This document shows positions 9,472-16,578 of a DNA stretch of 64,000 bases, one piece after another. A model generated the notes under the pieces. That model ran no database searches and was not told where the DNA came from. It saw nothing but the letters and a program-made list of their open reading frames with translations. This DNA is from Roseibium salinum (GTDB lineage Bacteria; Pseudomonadota; Alphaproteobacteria; Rhizobiales; Stappiaceae). The stretch's first letter is position 1; the number at the start of each line of letters is the position of its first letter. The translations under genes were made by a program, and so were the position numbers. Where the stretch lies: NCBI RefSeq assembly GCF_026240905.1, contig NZ_JAPEVI010000001.1, forward strand, positions 372,001-436,000, given 5' to 3'.

Positions 9472-10410
9472 ATGAAAAGATCGGGATTTTCCGGAGTATC
9501 GAGACGGGATGTGTTGGTGGGCGGGCTGGCCCTGACCGCGACGAGCCTCGTCGGGCCCGTGCGCAGGGCATCGGCACAGACGAGCCTTGCAATTGGGGAT
9601 CACGAGATCACGGTGTTTTCGGACGGACACCTGACTCTGCCGATGAACTTTGCCCTGCCGGAACAGAGCGCGGACGAAATCGCCGAAGTGTTGACGCCGC
9701 ACGGGCTTGCGACCAATGCCCTGATGCCGGACTGCAATGTCACCCTGCTGCGCACCGGCGATCGGCTGGCACTGTTTGATGTCGGGTCGGGAAGCAATTT
9801 CCAGTCGACCGCCGGAGAGCTTCTGTCGCGGCTCGAGGAAGCAGGTATCGATCCGGCGGACATCACCGATGTGGTTCTCACGCACGGCCATCCGGATCAT
9901 CTCTGGGGTATGCTCGACGAGTTCGATGATCCGCTGTATCCGCAAGCCGTTGTCTGGGTGCCTCAGGCGGAATGGGACTATTGGCGCGCGGACGATACCC
10001 TGGCCGGCACGCCGGACGAGCGGAAAAGCTTTGTGGTGGGCGCGCAGGCCCGTTTTGCGGCGATTGAAGAGCAGGTCGCCATGATCGCGCCCGGTCAGGA
10101 GGTGCTGCCCGGTGTCGAAGCGGTCGACACGCGCGGACATACGCCGGGCCATATGTCCTATGCGATCCATGCCGGTTCCGAGAGTGTTTTCGTCATCGGC
10201 GATGCGATCTCAAATGCCGTGATTTCCTTCGAAAGACCGGACTGGGCATCAGGAACGGACCAGGACCGGGACCAGGGAATCGCGACGCGCAAGATGCTGC
10301 TGGACCGGCTTGCGCGGGATCAGTCGAAGATAATCGGGTATCATTTCCCTCATCCGGGCAGCGGACGTGTTGAAAAGACCGGCTCCGGCTACCGGTTCAG
10401 CGCGCTCTGA
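9472..10410 (+). CDS. Tat-exported metallo-beta-lactamase-fold hydrolase (SoxH-like)
   Basis: 312 residues. The start at ATG 9472 follows GGAGAGGAAT; an in-frame ATG at 9457 overlaps the operator. The N-terminus has a twin-arginine signal (SRRDVLVGG, hydrophobic run, A-S-A cleavage near residue 32), so the protein acts in the periplasm. The metal site is H138-x-H140-x-D142-H143 (THGHPDH) with a later GHTPGH motif and a GD.ISN segment, typical of the glyoxalase II-like branch. SoxH in other sox clusters is a periplasmic Zn-hydrolase of similar size. The stop codon touches the stop of the convergent soxT gene. The substrate is unknown. Confidence 0.85.
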   Translation: MKRSGFSGVSRRDVLVGGLALTATSLVGPVRRASAQTSLAIGDHEITVFSDGHLTLPMNFALPEQSADEIAEVLTPHGLATNALMPDCNVTLLRTGDRLALFDVGSGSNFQSTAGELLSRLEEAGIDPADITDVVLTHGHPDHLWGMLDEFDDPLYPQAVVWVPQAEWDYWRADDTLAGTPDERKSFVVGAQARFAAIEEQVAMIAPGQEVLPGVEAVDTRGHTPGHMSYAIHAGSESVFVIGDAISNAVISFERPDWASGTDQDRDQGIATRKMLLDRLARDQSKIIGYHFPHPGSGRVEKTGSGYRFSAL

Positions 10411-11502
10411 CTACTCGGCGGCGGTATGGTGCGAACGGAAAAGCCCCAGGACAGACCCTTCCATCAGCCAGGCGAGCCCAAGCCTGGCGCCGAGAGCCAT
10501 GGACAGCATGACGACCGGTGCGGAGACAGCGAGCGTCGAAAAGGCGGTTATCCCCTGCCCCACCGTGCAGCCCATGGCAAAGACACCGCCGATTCCCATC
10601 AGGGTTCCCCCCAGGATATGGCGACCAAGTTCCCTGGCATCGTCACAGGCTTCCCAGCGGATGTCCCGCTTCCAAAGAGCCGCAATGACGGCGCCGGCCA
10701 GCGTGCCGGCGATCAGACCGACGCCATAGTCGGGCCAGGTCCCGGTATAGGTGATCAATTGCATGATCGTGTCGCCAACCGGAACCACAAAGGATCCGGC
10801 TTCGATCTGCACGGGATAAAAGGACCGTGCCGCGGCAAATGTGGTCGCCCACCAGCCGAACGAAATCACCGCGCCTATGACGACGGCTGCGCCGATCTTG
10901 GTATGCTGGCGCCGGAAGGAGGCTGATTTGAAGATCCATGCGAGGCCGGCAAGTGCGACTGCCACGGCCACCGCTTCCTGGAGCCGCAAACCGGACCAGG
11001 CGGACAGGATGTCGCCGATCGACTGGCTGCCCGCCGTCTCGAATGAGATCGCCAGATTGTCGACCAGTGGAACGCGGAGAATGCCGACGATCCCCCGTTG
11101 GGCGGCAAGCGCCGAAAGGCCGATCACGGTCAGCACCATCAGTGCCCTCAGGCTGCCGCCGCCAAGGCGCAACACCGCGCCGAAGCCGCAGGTCCCCACA
11201 AGAGCCATCCCGACCCCGAACATAAGGCCCCCGACAATGGCACCGGTCCAGGGAAAAGCAGATGACAGGTAAAAGGATGCTTGAATATCGGCAAGGCCAA
11301 AAGCGGCCAGAAGCTGCGTGCCGACAAGCGCCGATATCGAGGCCAGGACCCAGATGCGCAGGCCGTCGCTGTCACCGGCGTACCAGTGGCGTTCCAGCGC
11401 CGACAGTGTACAGAAATGAGTTGCCCGGGCGACAAAGCCCAATACAATCCCTGCAAGCACGCCCAGAAGCAGTGCCAGCATCTCAGGGGCAAGTGTGATC
11501 AT
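10411..11502 (-). CDS. soxT: YeeE/YedE-family permease SoxT
   Basis: 363 residues with about nine or ten membrane segments in two repeats. The family cysteine motifs are at ATHFCTLSA (near residue 31), VGTCGFGAV (near 104) and AMGCTVGQG (near 317). It lies last in a minus-strand set soxS-soxR-soxT, the order described for soxSRT in other alphaproteobacteria, where SoxT-type proteins are linked to thiosulfate import or to signalling to the repressor. It is only moderately similar to the other YeeE/YedE protein at 8308, so the two are likely to have different roles. The ribosome site before ATG 11502 is weak (CGAAG). Confidence 0.85.
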   Translation of the reverse strand: MITLAPEMLALLLGVLAGIVLGFVARATHFCTLSALERHWYAGDSDGLRIWVLASISALVGTQLLAAFGLADIQASFYLSSAFPWTGAIVGGLMFGVGMALVGTCGFGAVLRLGGGSLRALMVLTVIGLSALAAQRGIVGILRVPLVDNLAISFETAGSQSIGDILSAWSGLRLQEAVAVAVALAGLAWIFKSASFRRQHTKIGAAVVIGAVISFGWWATTFAAARSFYPVQIEAGSFVVPVGDTIMQLITYTGTWPDYGVGLIAGTLAGAVIAALWKRDIRWEACDDARELGRHILGGTLMGIGGVFAMGCTVGQGITAFSTLAVSAPVVMLSMALGARLGLAWLMEGSVLGLFRSHHTAAE

Positions 11503-11644
11503 CTTCGTGTTGCCGTTGTGCTCTCATGGGGCTTGCTGAAGCGTCTCCCCAAAAATCGCTGCGAGGCGATCTGATCCGAACGTAGCAGCCGGCACCCCAG
11601 GCAGCAAACAAAGTCGTTGCTGCGCCGCAGTACTTGTTGCGGGT

Positions 11645-11995
11645 CTACGTGTCCTTGGACCGGATGTCCCTGCAGAACAGGTCATAGAGGTTCGCAATAA
11701 TCGAGCTCACTTCGTCGCTTGCGAGACTGTAATAGATCATGCGGCCGTCGCGGCGGGACTTCACCAGACCTTCCAGGCGGAGCCTTGCCAATTGCTGGGA
11801 CACCGCGGCCTGCGGCATGGTCAGGATTTCTTCGAGCTCGGAAACGGACTTTTCGCCTTCCGACAACAGGCACAGGATCACGAGGCGTACTTCGTGGGAC
11901 AGTGCCTTCAACAGATCACTGGCCTTTCTCGCCTGCTCCATCAGCAGGTCGAGGTCCTTTTTGTCCATGTCTTTGTCAATCACCGGCAGGTGCAT
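11645..11995 (-). CDS. soxR: ArsR-family sulfur-responsive repressor SoxR
   Basis: 116 residues from ATG 11995; a TTG two codons upstream and an ATG at 11968 are alternatives. The winged helix-turn-helix is clear: residues LLKALSHEVRLVILCLL, then SVSELEEIL and the recognition helix PQAAVSQQLARLRLEGLV. Two cysteines, Cys42 in ILCLL and Cys108 in LFCRD, sit where BigR/SqrR/SoxR persulfide sensors have their redox pair, which form a tetrasulfide link with sulfane sulfur and release DNA. It lies between soxS and soxT. The repeated 18-bp AT-rich motif at 9441, 12548 and 14013 is its likely operator, so it would repress both strands of the locus until thiosulfate-derived sulfur appears. Confidence 0.92.
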   Translation of the reverse strand: MHLPVIDKDMDKKDLDLLMEQARKASDLLKALSHEVRLVILCLLSEGEKSVSELEEILTMPQAAVSQQLARLRLEGLVKSRRDGRMIYYSLASDEVSSIIANLYDLFCRDIRSKDT

Positions 11996-12123
11996 GAACA
12001 ACTCGCGTGTCCGTCAGCTGCATCTGAGGCAGCGGATTGGTGGATCCCATCAAACTGATACATGCCCGAAGTCGCCGGTAGGATCAACTTGCTTGGTCCC
12101 ATGCCCTGGCGAATAGGCTGTAA

Positions 12124-12516
12124 TCATTGGCTTCCTGTCCCTGTTCGCCCCTGTGGAGGCAGCTTATCGAGCATCTGCGTCAGCAGCGGCCAGAAGAAGT
12201 GTTCACCCGGATAGCCGCGCAGGCGGTCGATTTCGATGCCGTCTTCAACCAGAATGAAGGTGGGCGTCAGGCGTCCCCTCGCAACGGCCGACAAATCGTC
12301 CGGCCATCGATCCGTGATGTCGATCCGCCGAAGGGGCGCTTGCCGGCCTTCTGCGGTTTTCGCATAGGCCACGCCGATTTCCTCGTTCCAGCGCTTGCAC
12401 CAGACGCAGCCGGGTTGCTCCAGCATGATGAGCTCGGCCGCAACGGTTGGCGGTGAATGGTGAACGGCAGCGAACAGGACTGCGGCAAGCAGGCTGAAGC
12501 GCAAAGTGAGGGGCAT
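12124..12516 (-). CDS. soxS: Periplasmic thioredoxin SoxS
   Basis: 130 residues. The start at ATG 12516 (MPLTLRFSLL) has GGAG eight bases upstream; the frame is open from 12546. A Sec signal peptide occupies about residues 1-27 with an A-A cleavage site. The active site is C37-V-W-C40 within QPGCVWCKRW, followed by the cis-Pro segment LTPTFILVEDG and a FFWPLL helix. SoxS proteins keep the SoxY swinging-arm cysteine reduced and are induced by thiosulfate. The gene starts the minus-strand soxS-soxR-soxT set, divergent from soxV with site B between them. Confidence 0.9.
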   Translation of the reverse strand: MPLTLRFSLLAAVLFAAVHHSPPTVAAELIMLEQPGCVWCKRWNEEIGVAYAKTAEGRQAPLRRIDITDRWPDDLSAVARGRLTPTFILVEDGIEIDRLRGYPGEHFFWPLLTQMLDKLPPQGRTGTGSQ

Positions 12517-12547
12517 CGGAGCACTCCGGAATTTCTGTGATTGCAAT

Positions 12548-12565
12548 ATATAGAAACTTTTGAAT
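12548..12565. promoter_or_regulatory. Candidate SoxR operator B (soxS/soxV divergent promoter)
   Basis: ATATAGAAACTTTTGAAT. Its reverse complement, ATTCAAAAGTTTCTATAT, matches site A at 16 of 18 positions. It lies 31 bases before soxS and 40 before soxV, so one bound repressor could shut both directions. SoxR as the binding protein is inferred from context. Confidence 0.7.
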
Positions 12566-12605
12566 ATATAAAAGCATTCGTTCGCATTTCACCGGGAGTA
12601 AATGG

Positions 12606-13340
12606 ATGCTCGACGTATCACTGGGCGCAGCCTTTCTGGCCGGACTTCTGTCCTTCGTGTCGCCCTGCGTGTTGCCAATCGTGCCGCCATACCTTTGTTA
12701 TCTCGCCGGAGTCAGTGTCGACGAACTCAAGGGTACGGCGGAAACCACGGGAAGCGGGCGGCGAATCATTGCCGCAGCCATCGCCTTTGTCCTCGGGTTC
12801 ACGGTCGTCTTTGTCGCCCTCGGCGCAACGGCAAGCGTAATCGGCCAGTCGATCGCACGCTACTACGACATTCTTTCCTATGTCGCCGGCGCGATCATCA
12901 TCGTCATGGGACTGCACTTTCTCGGCGTTTTCCGGATCGGCCTGTTGTTCCGGGAAGCACGCATTCATGTGGAGAGTAAGCCTGCCGGACTTGCCGGCGC
13001 GTTTCTCATGGGCCTGGCCTTTGCCTTTGGCTGGACGCCGTGCGTCGGCCCGGTTCTGGCAGCCATTTTGTTCGTTGCCGGTTCTTCGGACACGACATGG
13101 TACGGCGCGGGGTTGCTGGCGGTCTACGCTCTCGGCATCGGCTTGCCGTTCATCCTGGCTGCCGCCTTTGCCGGACGGTTCCTGCAGCTTTCTGGCCGGT
13201 TCCGCAAGCACATGGGCATCGTGGAAAAGGTGATGGGCGGCTTTCTTGTGCTGACGGGCCTGCTCTTCATCACCGGCCAGATGTCGGCGATCGCCTTCTG
13301 GCTTCTCGAATCTTTCCCGGTTTTTTCGCAAATCGGCTGA
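12606..13340 (+). CDS. soxV: CcdA-type thiol-disulfide membrane transporter SoxV
   Basis: 244 residues, six predicted membrane segments. The two conserved redox cysteines of the CcdA/DsbD-beta family are in FVSPCVLPIVPPY (residue about 21) and FGWTPCVGPVLAA (about 143). The protein passes reducing equivalents from cytoplasmic thioredoxin to periplasmic thioredoxins, here SoxW and SoxS. GGGAGTAA precedes the start; ATG 12606 is preferred over the overlapping out-of-frame ATG at 12602. It opens the plus-strand sox operon and is followed by soxW after 21 bases. Confidence 0.92.
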   Translation: MLDVSLGAAFLAGLLSFVSPCVLPIVPPYLCYLAGVSVDELKGTAETTGSGRRIIAAAIAFVLGFTVVFVALGATASVIGQSIARYYDILSYVAGAIIIVMGLHFLGVFRIGLLFREARIHVESKPAGLAGAFLMGLAFAFGWTPCVGPVLAAILFVAGSSDTTWYGAGLLAVYALGIGLPFILAAAFAGRFLQLSGRFRKHMGIVEKVMGGFLVLTGLLFITGQMSAIAFWLLESFPVFSQIG

Positions 13341-13361
13341 CTGTCCCTGGGAGGACCAAAC

Positions 13362-13955
13362 ATGCGTATCTGGAAAAGTCTCGTTCTCGGTCTCGGCCTG
13401 CTGACCGCCTGTTCCATTTCGGCCAGGGCGGTCACGCTCGGCGACGATGGCCTGCACAAGCAACCCTGGTTCACGGTGACTTTCCGCGACATTGCCGAGG
13501 ACATCCAGACCGCCGAGGACGAGGGCAAACGGCTGGCGATCGTCTTCGAACAGCGCGGCTGCATCTATTGCCGGCAGATGCATGAAAAGATTCTCTCCGA
13601 TCCCGAGGTCTCCGACTACATCAAAGAGAATTTCATCGTCGTTCAGTACAATATGTTCGGCGACGAAGAGGTGATCGATCTCGATGGCGACGAGTTGACC
13701 GAGAAGACGGCGGCCCGCAAATGGGGCTATGTCTTCACCCCGACGATTGTCTTCCTGCCTGAAACGAATCCCGGCGGCGGAACGGTCTCCGAAGCGGCGG
13801 TTGCGACCATGCCCGGGGCATTCGGCAAATGGACTTTCCTCAACATGTTCCGCTGGGTGCGAGAAAAAGGCTACGAAAGCGACGAGCATTTCCAGAAGTA
13901 TCATGCTCGCATTATCAATGAGTTACGGGAAAAGGGCCGCCTCGACGCCGAGTAG
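13362..13955 (+). CDS. soxW: Periplasmic thioredoxin-like protein SoxW
   Basis: 197 residues. Signal peptide about 1-23 (MRIWKSLVLGLGLLTACSIS..A). A cysteine at 17 in TACS may mark a lipobox, though the following SARA fits signal peptidase I as well. The thioredoxin-like domain has C67-I-Y-C70 in QRGCIYCRQMH, the YNMFGD strand and the cis-Pro loop FTPTIVFL. It would receive electrons from SoxV and reduce Sox periplasmic thiols. GGGAGG lies just upstream of the ATG. The next gene, soxX, begins 174 bases on and has its own candidate operator, so soxVW may also form a sub-operon. Confidence 0.9.
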   Translation: MRIWKSLVLGLGLLTACSISARAVTLGDDGLHKQPWFTVTFRDIAEDIQTAEDEGKRLAIVFEQRGCIYCRQMHEKILSDPEVSDYIKENFIVVQYNMFGDEEVIDLDGDELTEKTAARKWGYVFTPTIVFLPETNPGGGTVSEAAVATMPGAFGKWTFLNMFRWVREKGYESDEHFQKYHARIINELREKGRLDAE

Positions 13956-14012
13956 GATTTCCCGCAGGGGGATCCAAATCCGCGTTCAGGCAAAAAGCTT
14001 ATTGCAAAACAC

Positions 14013-14030
14013 ATTCAAAAAATCATATAT
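14013..14030. promoter_or_regulatory. Candidate SoxR operator C (soxX promoter)
   Basis: ATTCAAAAAATCATATAT shares 13 of 18 positions with site A, more with a one-base gap, and continues as an AT-rich run to 14038 (tttaatat). It lies about 100 bases before soxX, which suggests a second promoter for soxXYZABCD. Confidence 0.55.
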
Positions 14031-14129
14031 TTTAATATGAGAGGGACAGGCAGACCGAAACCGGACTGCCGATGAAACGGAAAGCCGGATAAGAGCTCGC
14101 CGTTTGCACTGAGGAGGAAAGCCGACACA

Positions 14130-14609
14130 ATGAGAAAGGGCGCGAGATTAACGAGCCTTCCGGCCGTCCTGGCTGGTTTGGCCGCCATGGCCGCTTCCGC
14201 GGCAACCGCGGAAACGATAGCCCCGGACAGCGTAGCCATCGAAGACATGCAACTGACGCAGTCGCTCACCGGAGCAGCGGGAGACCCTGTTGCCGGCCGT
14301 GAGGCCTTCGCCGACCGGAAACGGGGCAACTGCCTCGCCTGCCACGTCAACGCCGATCTGGATTCGGAACTGTTTCACGGAGAAGTGGGGCCTGTCCTGG
14401 ACGGTGCCGGTGACCGCTGGAGCGAAGCGGAACTGCGCGCCATCGTGGTGAACAGCAAGGACGTGTTCGGCGAACAGACCATCATGCCGGGTTTCTACAC
14501 ACTGAACGTCGGCGTCAACGTCGACGAGGAACACGCCGGCAAAACCATTCTGAGCGCTCAGGAGGTGGAAGACGTGGTCGCCTACCTCACGACGCTGAAG
14601 GAAGACTGA
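14130..14609 (+). CDS. soxX: Sulfur oxidation c-type cytochrome SoxX
   Basis: 159 residues. Signal peptide about 1-27 ending A-T-A. The single haem site is C68-L-A-C71-H72, and Met119 in TIMPGFY is the likely distal ligand, followed by the C-terminal LSAQEVEDVVAYLTTLK helix of class I cytochromes. SoxX pairs with SoxA to form the SoxXA enzyme that joins thiosulfate to the SoxY cysteine. The size is usual for the family. GAGGAGGAAAG lies upstream of the ATG. Confidence 0.95.
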   Translation: MRKGARLTSLPAVLAGLAAMAASAATAETIAPDSVAIEDMQLTQSLTGAAGDPVAGREAFADRKRGNCLACHVNADLDSELFHGEVGPVLDGAGDRWSEAELRAIVVNSKDVFGEQTIMPGFYTLNVGVNVDEEHAGKTILSAQEVEDVVAYLTTLKED

Positions 14610-14632
14610 TCTCGGAAGCGAGGAAGCAAGAG

Positions 14633-15082
14633 ATGACTTTTACACGACGCCAGGTGTTCGGCCTGTCCGCAGGTGCCGCAGCCTTCGTGGCCTTTGCGCC
14701 AGGGCTTTCATTCGCAGCCACCGACAAGACCGACGCCGCCATCAAGGAATTCACGGGCGGCGCGACGCCGGCTGAGGGAACGGTTTCCCTCGACACGCCG
14801 GAAATCGCCGAGAACGGCAATACGGTCCCGGTCGGCGTTTCGGTCGACAGTCCGATGACCGCCGACAATTACGTGGAGTCCGTGCTCATTCTGGCGGATG
14901 GCAACCCCAACCCGCTGGTCGCGACCTTTCACTTCACCGCGATGAGCGGTGTCGCTGAGGCCAAGACGCGGATTCGACTGGCAAAAACCCAGGACGTGAT
15001 TGCCGTCGCGAAAATGAATGACGGGTCGACCTACATCGACCGCAAGGAAGTCAAGGTCACCATCGGCGGCTGCGGCGGCTGA
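14633..15082 (+). CDS. soxY: Thiosulfate oxidation carrier protein SoxY
   Basis: 149 residues. Twin-arginine signal (TRRQVFGLSAG, about residues 1-28), so the protein is exported folded, as known for SoxYZ. It ends in the family hallmark GGCGG, where Cys147 on the flexible arm carries the sulfur substrate through the Sox cycle. It is followed by soxZ; the 92-base gap holds small hairpins. Confidence 0.97.
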   Translation: MTFTRRQVFGLSAGAAAFVAFAPGLSFAATDKTDAAIKEFTGGATPAEGTVSLDTPEIAENGNTVPVGVSVDSPMTADNYVESVLILADGNPNPLVATFHFTAMSGVAEAKTRIRLAKTQDVIAVAKMNDGSTYIDRKEVKVTIGGCGG

Positions 15083-15087
15083 AGCGC

Positions 15088-15131
15088 ATTTGCAGCCACG
15101 CGAACAGCAAATCCGGCAGCTGACTTGCCGG
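15088..15131 (+). other. Small hairpins between soxY and soxZ
   Basis: ATTTGC (15088-15093) pairs with GCAAAT (15107-15112), and CCGGCA (15113-15118) pairs with TGCCGG (15126-15131). There is no T-tract, so this is more likely an mRNA-stability or translation element than a terminator. Confidence 0.35.
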
Positions 15132-15174
15132 CACAGCCACAGGCGAGACAGCAGGAATATAAAGGTACAAGTTC

Positions 15175-15501
15175 ATGGCAGATCCAAAACCCCGCGTGAA
15201 AGTGCCCAAGAAGGCATCCAAGGGTGAAGTCATCACCATCAAGACGCTCATCAGCCATCCGATGGAGTCCGGCCAGCGCAAGGACAAGGAAGGCAACCTC
15301 GTTCCGCGCCAGATCATCAACAAGTTCACCTGTGAATTCGACGGGCAGGTCGTTTTTACCTGCGACATGGACCCGGCGGTTTCGGCGAACCCCTACCTGG
15401 AGTTCAACGCGAAGGTCGAAGAAAGCGGCACCTTCAAGTTCACCTGGGTCGATGACGACGGAAGCGTTTACGAGACGGAGAACAAGATCGCGGTCGAATA
15501 G
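15175..15501 (+). CDS. soxZ: Thiosulfate oxidation carrier complex protein SoxZ
   Basis: 108 residues, no signal peptide; SoxZ is carried out by the SoxY Tat signal. It shows the family pattern: N-terminal PRVKVPKKASKGEVITIKTL, the SHPMESGQRKD turn, central CEFDGQVVF and the C-terminal FKFTWVDDDGS strand. It forms the SoxYZ heterodimer that presents the SoxY arm to SoxXA, SoxB and SoxCD. The length is typical. Confidence 0.96.
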   Translation: MADPKPRVKVPKKASKGEVITIKTLISHPMESGQRKDKEGNLVPRQIINKFTCEFDGQVVFTCDMDPAVSANPYLEFNAKVEESGTFKFTWVDDDGSVYETENKIAVE

Positions 15502-15543
15502 ACCGCAATCTTTCCCAGCCGCGACAAGTCGGGAGGAGACGAT

Positions 15544-16407
15544 TTGGCCAGATCCATGAGACTTTCTATAGCAGCAGGCGTCGCCATTGTGCTCGGCGCT
15601 CAAGGTGCAGCATTTGCCGGCGGGCCGTCGGATGACAAACTCGTCATTGACGGCGAACTGGAAATCACGACACGCACGGCGGCCCCGGAAGGGCATCCGC
15701 TGGACGAGCTGATTTCCGGCTGGCACTACCGAACCGAGGAGACCCGTGCCCTGGAGGCCGACAGCTTCCAGAACCCGGGGATGCTCTATGTGGAGCGCGG
15801 CGAGGAAATCTGGAACACCGTTGAAGGTGATGCCGGCAAATCCTGCGCTTCGTGCCACGGCGACGGCGAGGAATTCCTGAAAGGGCTCGGTGCAAACTAC
15901 CCGAAATGGAACGCCGATGCGGGCAAGCCGTACAATATCGAGCTGCAGATCAACGCCTGCCGCGAAGCCAATATGGGTGCCGAACCCTACAAGTTCGATG
16001 ATACGGACCAGAAGTCCCTGACCACCTTCATCAAGCATCAGTCCCTCGGCACGCCGATCGAGGTTGACTTGAGCGAAGGCGACATGAAGGCCTGGTGGGA
16101 GAAGGGCAAGGAGCTCTATTACACCCGCACGGGCCAGCTGAACCTTGCCTGCGCGACCTGTCACGAGGACTACAACGGCACCTATATCCGTGCCGACCAC
16201 CTCAGCCAGGGCAATGTCAACGGTTTCCCGACCTATCGTCTGAAACAGAGCGCAATGGTGTCGCTGCACAATCGCTTCCGCGGCTGTATCCGTGACACCA
16301 GGGGCGCATTCCCGGCGGCCTTTTCCGACGATCTCATGGCTCTGGAGGTCTACGTGACCTGGCGCGGTACCGGCCTGGATGTCGAAACGCCGGCGGTTCG
16401 CCAATAG
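15544..16407 (+). CDS. soxA: Dihaem c-type cytochrome SoxA
   Basis: 287 residues from TTG 15544, chosen because GGGAGGAG lies at the right distance; the ATG at 15556 is about 18 bases from it. The signal peptide ends near A25. This is the dihaem class: haem 1 at C101-A-S-C104-H105 with Cys139 (INACRE) as its likely axial ligand, and haem 2 at C203-A-T-C206-H207 with Cys248 (FRGCIRD), the persulfide-modified catalytic ligand in characterised SoxA. With SoxX it catalyses oxidative attachment of thiosulfate to SoxY. Confidence 0.96.
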   Translation: MARSMRLSIAAGVAIVLGAQGAAFAGGPSDDKLVIDGELEITTRTAAPEGHPLDELISGWHYRTEETRALEADSFQNPGMLYVERGEEIWNTVEGDAGKSCASCHGDGEEFLKGLGANYPKWNADAGKPYNIELQINACREANMGAEPYKFDDTDQKSLTTFIKHQSLGTPIEVDLSEGDMKAWWEKGKELYYTRTGQLNLACATCHEDYNGTYIRADHLSQGNVNGFPTYRLKQSAMVSLHNRFRGCIRDTRGAFPAAFSDDLMALEVYVTWRGTGLDVETPAVRQ

Positions 16408-16420
16408 GCGGCCGCCAGTG

Positions 16421-16519
16421 GCCGGCGCGGCTGCAGCCCGCGCCGGCTCCTCCGCCGTCTCGCGGCATCATAAATCATTCATCCGGATTGGATGATCGAG
16501 GTGCCCGGAATTTCCGGGC
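16421..16519 (+). other. Two hairpins between soxA and soxB
   Basis: GCCGGCGCG (16421-16429) pairs with CGCGCCGGC (16439-16447), and GCCCGGAA (16503-16510) pairs with TTCCGGGC (16512-16519). Neither is followed by a T-run. In the 171-base gap between soxA and soxB they may partly stop transcription or protect the upstream soxXYZA message. Confidence 0.45.
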
Positions 16520-16578
16520 GCCAAGCATAAATTCGTGCACACGGCCAGCGCAGGCTGGCTGCCTATCGGAGGCAAGGA

